Positions 1 through 4,881 of a stretch of 6,491 bases of DNA are shown piece after piece (the first letter of the stretch is position 1; each line of letters opens with the position of its first letter). The stretch covers positions 1 through 6,491 of the forward strand of contig CAJBVC010000503.1 in the NCBI GenBank assembly GCA_903958915.1, given 5' to 3'. This DNA comes from an uncultured beta proteobacterium (GTDB lineage Bacteria; Pseudomonadota; Gammaproteobacteria; Burkholderiales; Burkholderiaceae_C). The notes beneath the pieces were generated by a model. The model worked only from the letters and a program-made list of their open reading frames with translations. It was not told the origin of the DNA and searched no databases. The translations under genes and the position numbers were made by a program.

Positions 1-594
1 TACCTGGCCTTCGAGGAAATGCCACAGGCGCTACAGGGCTTGAGTTATGCCGTCACCTACAAGCCGGTGCTGTTCGGCTCCATCCTCAAGCACTTCGGGC
101 ACCAGGGGCCGGCCGAGAGTCCCTTTAAGCGCGACTGGACCTACCGCCATGTGCTGTGGGCCGCACATGCCAAGGGCGTGGACCTGCAGATGCCGGCGAG
201 CCACCCGTTCAACCCCTTGAGCCTATTACGGCTGGCGGTGGCGACGGACCCGAAAGGGTTGCCCAACCGCTATGTGTGCGAAACGCTGTTTCGTCATGTC
301 TGGGTTGGTGGCGCGGAGGCGGCGGACCCGACACGATTGCATTCTGTCGTGGCGCACATGGCGCCACCGCGCGCCATTGACGACGCAGCGGTGAAGGCGC
401 ACCTCAAGGAACATACCGATGGCGCCATCGCCACCGGTGTCTTTGGGGTGCCTGCTTTTGAGGTGGATGGCAAAGTATTTTGGGGACTCGATGCGCTGCC
501 GATGCTGCGTCAGTATCTTGAAGGCAATCCGTGGTTTGATGGACCCCAATGGAACGCCGTTGCCGAGCTTCCTTCGGGAGTGGCGCGGCGCTAA
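1..594 (+). CDS. 2-hydroxychromene-2-carboxylate isomerase-like protein (DsbA/GST-kappa fold), 5'-truncated by the window
   Basis: The reading frame is open from base 1 (Y-L-A-F-E-E-M...), so the true start lies upstream. 197 residues are visible; the family is about 200-215 residues, so roughly the first 15 are missing. That lost segment normally carries the F-x-S-P-Y-motif strand with the glutathione-contacting Ser or Cys, so catalysis cannot be judged here. Visible hallmarks are HPFNPLSLLR (visible residues 68-77) and, near the C-terminus, GVFGVPAFEVDGKVFWG (146-162), where V-P is the cis-proline turn of the thioredoxin fold and the helical insert lies between. Family members isomerise 2-hydroxychromene-2-carboxylate in naphthalene-type aromatic breakdown, or act as kappa-class glutathione transferases/DsbA-like oxidoreductases. 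No aromatic-degradation genes are visible beside it, so the substrate is open. It is probably cytoplasmic. It lies 53 bp ahead of the DUF294 gene in the same direction and may share its transcript. Confidence 0.85.
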   Translation, partial: YLAFEEMPQALQGLSYAVTYKPVLFGSILKHFGHQGPAESPFKRDWTYRHVLWAAHAKGVDLQMPASHPFNPLSLLRLAVATDPKGLPNRYVCETLFRHVWVGGAEAADPTRLHSVVAHMAPPRAIDDAAVKAHLKEHTDGAIATGVFGVPAFEVDGKVFWGLDALPMLRQYLEGNPWFDGPQWNAVAELPSGVARR

Positions 595-647
595 CGCCCG
601 CACCCTTGCAACCCGCGATGGGCTGGCTCTGCCTGTGAGAGTTCCCA

Positions 648-2474
648 ATGCCCAGTGGTTTTAATTTCTCTGCCTCGCCTTTCGATTGTTTGACGCTGGA
701 GCAGCAACGGCTGGTGCGCGACAGTGTCGATATTGCGTATTTTCCGCAGGGTGAAGTGGTCCTGGCGTTGGGCGACCAGCCCACACACCTGTTTGTGGTC
801 ATCAAGGGTTTTGTGCAGCAGTTTGATGGCAACGAGGTAGTCACCACCTATGGGCCCGATGATTGCTTTGATGGCCGCGGGTTGGTTGCCGGCAAGGTCA
901 GCAGCCGCTTTGTGGCGGTGGAGGAGGTGGTGGCGTACCAGTTGGCCAAGCAGGCGGTGAGCGACCTGATTGCGGCCAACGTGACGTTTGGCGCTTTGCT
1001 GTTCTCCGATCTGTCCAACAAACTTACCGCCTTGTCCGACCGGCAAAGCCAGCATGAGTTGCAGTCGCTGGCGATGGCGCGGGTGGATGCGGCCTTTATC
1101 CACCCGCCGCATTTTGTCGACGCCACGACCAGCATTCTGGATGTGGTGAAGAAGTTTCATGCGCTGCGCATCAACACCGTGATGGTCGAGGACCACACCG
1201 TTGCGCCACCGGCCTTGGGCATCTTTACCGGCACCGGTTTGCAGCGCGCCATTTTGCACGGCACACCGCTGGACCAGTTGCCAGTAGGCGAGTTGGCGAA
1301 TTTCTCGCTCATCAAAGTCAGACCCGACGATCTGATGGGTGACGCCCTGGCCACCTTGATCAAACACAAGGTGCATCGGGTGGTGGTGGCCGAAGGTGAC
1401 ACGATTCACGGGGTGCTCGAGGCACTGGACCTGTTTGGATTTTTATCCAACCAGTCGTACCAGATCAATGAGCAGATTCTGCTGGCCAAAGACATACCCA
1501 CCCTGAAAGCTGCGGCTGGGCAGATCACCCGCCTGATTGCCCTGCTGCACCGCAACGGCACCAAGGTCAACATGATTGCGCGGCTGGTGCAGGAGCTCAA
1601 CCTGCGCCTCTTTGAGCGCGCCTGGCAATTGCTCGCACCGAAGGACCTGGTGGACAACAGTTGCCTGTTTGTTATGGGCAGTGAGGGCCGCGGCGAGCAG
1701 TTGCTCAAGACCGATCAGGACAATGGATTGGTGCTGCGCGACGGTTATGTGTGCAGTGTCGATATTGCAGAATTGTGCCGCCAGTTTTCCCAGGCGCTGG
1801 CCGATTTTGGCTACCCGGAGTGCCCCGGCAACATCATGGTGAGCAATCCGCACTGGCGTCAAAGCGTGTCTGACTTCAGCCAGATGGTGCGCATGTGGTC
1901 GGTCACCGCCAGTCCTGACAACCTGATGGAGCTGGCCATTTTTCTGGATGCCCACGCCGTGTGTGGCGACAGCGCCTTGCTGGACCAGGTGCGCGCATCG
2001 GTGTTTGCGCTGACGGCCGACAACGATGCGATGCTGGCGCGCTTTGCCGCCGCCATCAACTTCTTTGGCAGCAGCAACGGATGGTGGAACCGGTTGTTGT
2101 CGCGCAGCGAAAAGGGCGGCGACCAACTGGACCTGAAAAAGGTGGGCACTTTTCCGCTGGTGCACGGCATTCGCAGCATGGCGCTGGCGCAGCACCTCAC
2201 CGCGGTGTCGACTGTGCAGCGCATCGAGGCACTCGCAGCCTGTGGCAAATTGCCCGCCAAGATGGGAGCCGACCTGATCGACAGCCTGCACTTCTTCATG
2301 GGCCTCAAGCTCAAGGTCGGCTTGCAGGAAATGGATACCGGCCACGCCATTTCTGGCGGCATTCAATTGGAAAAACTCAGCAGCCTGGACCGCGACCTGC
2401 TCAACGACACGCTGGACGTGGTCAAGCAATTCAAGGTGCTGCTGAACCAGCGGTTTCACCTGGAAGTCATGTAG
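648..2474 (+). CDS. Cyclic-nucleotide-binding-like / CBS / GlnD-type nucleotidyltransferase (DUF294) protein
   Basis: A 608-residue cytoplasmic predicted signalling protein. An N-terminal cNMP-binding-like beta-roll spans about residues 8-120, a CBS pair about 148-268 (each with a hydrophobic strand near its end: HALRINTVMVED and KHKVHRVVVAEGDTIHGV), and a DUF294 nucleotidyltransferase about 275-430. The signature GSEGRGEQLLKTDQDN occupies 344-359, with D356 and D358 as the likely metal ligands. A DUF294 C-terminal substrate-binding domain covers about 465-605 (LDLKKVGTFPLVHGIRSMAL). The NTase motif matches the GlnD/protein-PII uridylyltransferase superfamily and looks intact; the substrate of DUF294 proteins is not established. 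The cNMP domain lacks the usual Phe-Gly-Glu of the phosphate-binding cassette (here F74-D-G-R), so cAMP binding is doubtful. ATG 648 is secure: an in-frame TGA at 636-638 rules out an earlier start, and GAGAG sits 6 bp upstream. The next gene overlaps its stop by one base. Confidence 0.9.
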   Translation: MPSGFNFSASPFDCLTLEQQRLVRDSVDIAYFPQGEVVLALGDQPTHLFVVIKGFVQQFDGNEVVTTYGPDDCFDGRGLVAGKVSSRFVAVEEVVAYQLAKQAVSDLIAANVTFGALLFSDLSNKLTALSDRQSQHELQSLAMARVDAAFIHPPHFVDATTSILDVVKKFHALRINTVMVEDHTVAPPALGIFTGTGLQRAILHGTPLDQLPVGELANFSLIKVRPDDLMGDALATLIKHKVHRVVVAEGDTIHGVLEALDLFGFLSNQSYQINEQILLAKDIPTLKAAAGQITRLIALLHRNGTKVNMIARLVQELNLRLFERAWQLLAPKDLVDNSCLFVMGSEGRGEQLLKTDQDNGLVLRDGYVCSVDIAELCRQFSQALADFGYPECPGNIMVSNPHWRQSVSDFSQMVRMWSVTASPDNLMELAIFLDAHAVCGDSALLDQVRASVFALTADNDAMLARFAAAINFFGSSNGWWNRLLSRSEKGGDQLDLKKVGTFPLVHGIRSMALAQHLTAVSTVQRIEALAACGKLPAKMGADLIDSLHFFMGLKLKVGLQEMDTGHAISGGIQLEKLSSLDRDLLNDTLDVVKQFKVLLNQRFHLEVM

Positions 2475-3124
2475 TGGCGGCCGACTATCCCGTTGCGACG
2501 TGGCTCGCCGCACTGAAGCGCGAATGGATGCTCTACCACCTGGGCGATCCGCGATTTCGCTTTATGTGGGACAAGCCGCCGCCCGGCGAGTGGGTGGCGT
2601 TGGACTGCGAAACCACTGGCCTGGATGTGAAGACCGACGACATCATTGCCATTGGCGCGGTACGCATCCGTGGTAACCGGGTGATGACGAGCGAGCGGCT
2701 GGAGTTGCTGGTGCGCCCTGACAAGCGCAAGATCTCGGCCGAAAGTGTGCGCGTGCACCGTTTGCGCGAGCAGGACGTAGCGCAAGGCATTGCGGTCGAC
2801 GAAGCCGTTATGCAGCTGATGCATTTCATCGGCAGTCGGCCGTTGGTTGGGTATTACCTGGAGTTTGACGTGGCGATGGTCAACCGGGTGTTATTTCCCA
2901 TCCTCGGAATGGGACTACCCCAGGAGAAGATCGAAGTGTCGGGCATGTATTACGACTACAAGTACCGGAACCTCCCCTCGCATGCACGCGACAGCCGCAA
3001 CATCGATTTGCGCTTTGACAGCCTGATGAAGGATCTTGACATGCCCCTGTGGTCAGCACACGACGCACTCAACGACGCCGTAATGGCGGCCCTCGCTTTC
3101 TTGAAGCTGCGCCAGTTGGAGTGA
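2474..3124 (+). CDS. DnaQ-like DEDDh 3'-5' exonuclease
   Basis: A 216-residue protein read from GTG 2474, whose G is the last base of the preceding gene's TAG stop (TAGTG). GGAAG at 2462-2466 sits 7 bp ahead as a ribosome binding site. The alternative ATG at 2528 would drop 18 residues and lacks an obvious site, so GTG is preferred; the frame also stays open far upstream, but that part is a shadow of the DUF294 gene. The exonuclease fold shows all catalytic positions: VALDCETTG (D44, E46), GYYLEFDVAMV (D132) and SAHDALNDAV (H196, D201), giving the DEDDh class of DNA polymerase III epsilon-type proofreaders and RNase T. Family members remove nucleotides from 3' ends of DNA or RNA with two metal ions. 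It is not the replicative epsilon subunit judging by context: it is a stand-alone partner of the DUF294 protein, and the pair recurs as neighbours in proteobacteria as far as I recall. Substrate unknown. Confidence 0.88.
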   Translation: MAADYPVATWLAALKREWMLYHLGDPRFRFMWDKPPPGEWVALDCETTGLDVKTDDIIAIGAVRIRGNRVMTSERLELLVRPDKRKISAESVRVHRLREQDVAQGIAVDEAVMQLMHFIGSRPLVGYYLEFDVAMVNRVLFPILGMGLPQEKIEVSGMYYDYKYRNLPSHARDSRNIDLRFDSLMKDLDMPLWSAHDALNDAVMAALAFLKLRQLE

Positions 3125-3134
3125 TCGAATCTAC

Positions 3135-3163
3135 TGGTCTTCCTCCAGCAATTAAGGTATATT
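3135..3163 (+). promoter_or_regulatory. Possible promoter for brnTA
   Basis: TATATT at 3158-3163 could serve as a -10 box, with a poor -35 candidate TGGTCT at 3135-3140 (17-bp spacer; three of six consensus bases). The -10 falls inside the left half of the inverted repeat at 3156-3172, as expected if the antitoxin represses by covering it. Transcription from here would begin around 3170, almost at the toxin ATG. Weak by sequence alone; read-through from the exonuclease gene is the alternative, since no terminator is visible between them. Confidence 0.3.
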
Positions 3164-3172
3164 TTCTATACC
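3156..3172. promoter_or_regulatory. Perfect inverted repeat abutting brnT start: candidate BrnA operator
   Basis: GGTATA (3156-3161), spacer TTTTC, TATACC (3167-3172): six-base perfect arms ending exactly at the base before the ATG at 3173. Type II antitoxins with a ribbon-helix-helix domain bind short palindromes in their own promoter, alone or with toxin, and BrnTA is known to be autoregulated. Position and symmetry make this the best operator candidate. The repeat is too AT-rich and short to be a terminator. Binding by BrnA here is inferred, not shown. Confidence 0.5.
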
Positions 3173-3436
3173 ATGATCTCCTTTGAATTTGACACTGCAA
3201 AGAGCGAATCCAATTTGGAGAAGCATGGCATCGATTTTGTGGAAGCTCAGGGTTTGTGGAACGACCCGATGCTGTTGGAAATTCCGGCAAAAACCGATGA
3301 TGAACCACGGTATCTCGTCATTGGATTGATGAATGGGAAACATTGGTCGGCAGTCATTACCTATCGGGGGGCCAATGTCCGATTGATATCCGTTCGCCGC
3401 GCACGTACTGAAGAGGTGGCAATTTATGAAAGCTAA
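3173..3436 (+). CDS. brnT: BrnT family type II toxin (RelE-like-fold ribonuclease)
   Basis: 87 residues, the usual size of BrnT. The start MISFEFDTAKSESNLEKHGI matches the family opening (short strand, F-[DE]-x-x-K, then N-L-x-K-H-G), followed by DFVEAQGLWNDP (21-32), RYLVIG (46-51) and the C-terminal RLISVRRARTEE (70-81) whose basic residues are typical of the ribonuclease surface. BrnT from Brucella is a RelE-like RNase that stops translation and is neutralised by BrnA; the same activity is inferred here. The start is fixed by this conserved N-terminus although no ribosome binding site lies at normal distance: the nearest purine run, AAGG at 3154-3157, is 15 bp away. The gene overlaps brnA by 11 bp. 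Base composition is lower in GC than the genes to the left (24 of 60 G+C in 3181-3240, against 38 of 60 in 2221-2280), consistent with acquisition. The toxin looks full length. Confidence 0.92.
   Translation: MISFEFDTAKSESNLEKHGIDFVEAQGLWNDPMLLEIPAKTDDEPRYLVIGLMNGKHWSAVITYRGANVRLISVRRARTEEVAIYES
3412..3416 (+). promoter_or_regulatory. Ribosome binding site of brnA inside brnT
   Basis: AGAGG, within AAGAGGTGG, lies 9 bp before the brnA ATG at 3426 and inside the last codons of brnT. It gives the antitoxin its own translation start, in contrast to the toxin, which lacks one. This could keep antitoxin in excess over toxin from a shared mRNA. Confidence 0.6.
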
Positions 3437-3695
3437 AATTTTTGAGCGTCAGTTTGACGAGGGGGTTGATATTACGGCTACATTGGACTTGTCCAAAGCC
3501 AAGCGGGTGTTGCAGGATCAAAAGCGGGTGAACGTTGATTTTCCGACCTGGATGATTGACTCTTTGGATCGTGAGGCCAGCAAATTGGGGGTTACGAGGC
3601 AGTCCGTTATCAAAGTCTGGCTGGCTGAACGTTTGGAAGCGACCGCTTCTCATGTGCCGTCCAAAGGCAAACGCGAGGGCGTGCCGCGCCGCTAG
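3426..3695 (+). CDS. brnA: BrnA family antitoxin (ribbon-helix-helix DNA-binding protein)
   Basis: 89 residues. The N-terminal part (1-31, MKAKIFERQFDEGVDITATL and a Leu/Ser/Lys stretch) resembles the segment of BrnA-type antitoxins with Phe-Asp-x-Gly and D-L-S-K-A. The rest is a clear ribbon-helix-helix: strand KRVNVDFP (33-40), helix TWMIDSLDREASKLG (41-55), turn, helix VTRQSVIKVWLAERLEA (56-72), then a basic tail ending GKREGVPRR that is likely disordered. It should bind BrnT, block its RNase activity and repress the operon. The start overlaps the toxin gene by 11 bp with its own ribosome site, the usual toxin-first order of this family. CopG-type annotation is a possible synonym; pairing with brnT favours BrnA. 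It is AT-rich like brnT (22 of 60 G+C in 3421-3480). No terminator follows before the GNAT gene 24 bp downstream. Confidence 0.9.
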   Translation: MKAKIFERQFDEGVDITATLDLSKAKRVLQDQKRVNVDFPTWMIDSLDREASKLGVTRQSVIKVWLAERLEATASHVPSKGKREGVPRR

Positions 3696-3719
3696 ACTTC
3701 ACATGAAAGGCCGAAAATC

Positions 3720-4253
3720 ATGATCGCAGCTGGCCAATATCTTCTTCGTCCCTACCTGCCCTCGGATGCCGCAGCGATGAGCGCGGCGGTGCGGGAGTCG
3801 GCTGACACTGTGGGGCGCTGGATGTCCTGGGCCAAGGCCGACTTCAATGCGTACGACGCTGCCTGCTGGTTTGATGCCTGCATTCAAGCCCGGGCCGCAG
3901 GAACCGCACATGAGTTCGGCATCTTCGCGGCAGATGGCACCTTCGTGGGCGGATGCGGACTGAACCAGTTTTCCCGGATCAACAAGCTCTGCAATCTGGG
4001 CTATTGGGTTCGACAATCGCGCCAGAGCGAGGGAGCAGCCACGTCAGCCACACGGGCCTTGCAGCAACTCGGGCTGCAACGCCTTGGCCTTGCGCGCGTC
4101 GAAATTGTCATCGCCGAAGACAATGTGGCGAGCGTTGCCGTTGCGCGCAAGGCAGGCGCGCACTACGAGTGCCTTGCCAAAAGTCGCCTGCAAATCCATG
4201 GAAAACCCACTGCGGCGCACGTGTTTTCGTTCACTGCGGATAGTCAAGCCTAG
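3720..4253 (+). CDS. GNAT family N-acetyltransferase, RimJ/RimL-like
   Basis: 177 residues, typical for this group. The N-terminus LLRPYLPSDAAAMSAAVRES (8-27) is the usual R-x-x-x-x-D-A start of RimJ/RimL-type acetyltransferases. EFGIFAADGTFVGGCGLNQF (65-84) is the central beta hairpin. YWVRQSRQSEGAAT (95-108) holds the acetyl-CoA pyrophosphate loop in the Q/R-x-x-G-x-A form. RVEIVIAEDNVASVAVARKAG (126-146) is the conserved strand plus N-x-x-S-x-x-V-A-x-K-A-G helix. It should transfer acetyl from acetyl-CoA to an amine; the acceptor (ribosomal protein N-terminus, drug or small molecule) cannot be told from sequence. ATG 3720 has AAAGG 9 bp upstream (3706-3710). It is cytoplasmic with no signal peptide. 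It starts 24 bp after brnA and may be read from the same transcript, though functional linkage to the toxin-antitoxin pair is not implied. GC content returns towards that of the left-hand genes. Confidence 0.88.
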   Translation: MIAAGQYLLRPYLPSDAAAMSAAVRESADTVGRWMSWAKADFNAYDAACWFDACIQARAAGTAHEFGIFAADGTFVGGCGLNQFSRINKLCNLGYWVRQSRQSEGAATSATRALQQLGLQRLGLARVEIVIAEDNVASVAVARKAGAHYECLAKSRLQIHGKPTAAHVFSFTADSQA

Positions 4254-4332
4254 CTCTGGGTTTCTAGCTGACCATCCTTCTGCATGGACTGCAGATCGCC
4301 GCGAGGTGCTCGAAACGTGTAACTTGCAATCT

Positions 4333-4340
4333 GAGAGGAG
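4333..4340 (+). promoter_or_regulatory. Strong ribosome binding site of the VOC gene
   Basis: GAGAGGAG ends 6 bp before the ATG at 4347, the best Shine-Dalgarno in the window, and fixes the start. The 93-bp gap before the gene (4254-4346) shows no confident promoter, only a CTGCA/TGCAG repeat at 4280-4294. Confidence 0.75.
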
Positions 4341-4346
4341 ATCTGA

Positions 4347-4733
4347 ATGAAACGCGTGACGGGAATAGGCGGTATTTTTTTCAAGGCCAACGATGCACCA
4401 GCAATGCATGCCTGGTACAGAAAGCATCTTGGAATAGACGTGCAGGAATGGGGCGGTACCGCGTTCAACTGGTCCGACGCTGATGGCAAACCCACCGGTG
4501 GGATGACGATCTGGTCGATCGGCCCGAATCAGGCCGATCAGTTTGCTCCAAGCAAGGCTGGCTTCATGATCAACTACCGCGTTGAAGATGTGCGCGCCCT
4601 GGCAGCGGTTCTGAAGGAAGAAGGCTGCACGGTTCTGGAGAAGATTGATGAATCGGAGTACGGGATATTTGCTTGGGTGATCGACCCGGAAGGCAACAAG
4701 GTAGAACTCTGGCAACCCCCCGCGGGTCAGTAG
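4347..4733 (+). CDS. VOC family (glyoxalase/bleomycin-resistance fold) protein
   Basis: 128 residues forming the two beta-alpha-beta-beta-beta modules of a single VOC domain. The first module opens with IGGIFFKANDAPAMHAWY then RKHLGI (7-30), the second with a 72-90 stretch (FMINYRVEDVRALAAVLK). The domain ends IDPEGNKVELWQPP (112-125), where E120 occupies the usual metal-ligand position. VOC proteins include glyoxalase I, extradiol dioxygenases, epimerases and antibiotic-binding resistance proteins. This short form with a single domain (dimeric by family precedent) is usually annotated only as glyoxalase/bleomycin resistance, and no specific substrate can be assigned. It carries its own strong ribosome site and ends 148 bp before the stop of the convergent actP gene. 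It could be transcribed with the upstream GNAT gene (93-bp gap, no terminator seen), or alone. Confidence 0.87.
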   Translation: MKRVTGIGGIFFKANDAPAMHAWYRKHLGIDVQEWGGTAFNWSDADGKPTGGMTIWSIGPNQADQFAPSKAGFMINYRVEDVRALAAVLKEEGCTVLEKIDESEYGIFAWVIDPEGNKVELWQPPAGQ

Positions 4734-4774
4734 TCGGCGAGCCACGTCACGGGTGTCAGTGACTGCACTGGACT

Positions 4775-4826
4775 GCTACAAAAAATGTAGCTGCTCACGC
4801 ACACCCCACCAGCGTTCCAAGCCAAT
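4775..4826. repeat. Possible member of a dispersed extragenic repeat of Comamonadaceae
   Basis: A perfect inverted repeat GCTACA (4775-4780), AAAAA, TGTAGC (4786-4791) is followed by AGCTGCT-cacgc (4789-4800), then CCAGCG (4809-4814) and AAGCCAA (4819-4825). This order and spacing resemble, from memory, an abundant intergenic repeat of Acidovorax, Polaromonas, Rhodoferax and relatives (AGCTGCTAGCGC, about 10 bases, AAGCGC, then AGCC). The copy here is degenerate and its edges are approximate. Only the inverted repeat itself is directly seen; membership in the repeat family is inference. Confidence 0.4.
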
Positions 4827-4833
4827 TGGGCAT

Positions 4834-4860
4834 AAAAAAACCGGGCCAGGCCCGGTTTTT
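4834..4860. terminator. Bidirectional rho-independent terminator between the VOC gene and actP
   Basis: Stem AAAAACCGGG (4836-4845) pairs with CCCGGTTTTT (4851-4860) around the loop CCAGG, whose outer C and G may also pair. A GC-rich core flanked by seven A on the left and five T on the right lets it end transcripts from both strands: the VOC gene from the left, and actP from the right, for which the U-tract is the longer. It lies 21 bp past the actP stop. Confidence 0.92.
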
Positions 4861-4881
4861 CGATTGAGGAGTTGGTTCGAC

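Noticed and set aside
591..1409. 272-codon open frame on the minus strand
   Set aside because: Antisense to the same DUF294 gene with low-complexity His/Gln/Gly composition and no family resemblance.
1961..2473. Upstream in-frame extension of the exonuclease to an ATG at 1961
   Set aside because: The extension reads through the DUF294 coding region in another frame and translates to Arg/Gly/His-rich nonsense; recognisable exonuclease sequence begins after GTG 2474.
1443..2513. 356-codon open frame on the minus strand
   Set aside because: It lies wholly antisense to the DUF294 gene, its translation is rich in His, Gln and Arg without any recognisable domain, and long antisense frames are common opposite GC-rich genes.
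3703..3723. Six-codon mini-frame whose TGA overlaps the GNAT start as ATGA
   Set aside because: It could act as a translational leader, but it has no ribosome site of its own and contains the AAAGG that serves the GNAT gene; most likely chance.
4280..4294. CTGCA-TGGAC-TGCAG inverted repeat upstream of the VOC gene
   Set aside because: Five-base arms of this kind occur often by chance, and no promoter boxes or neighbouring regulator support an operator.
4044..4745. 233-codon minus-strand frame opposite the GNAT and VOC genes
   Set aside because: Both plus-strand genes are clear family members with ribosome sites, and the antisense product has no recognisable motif.
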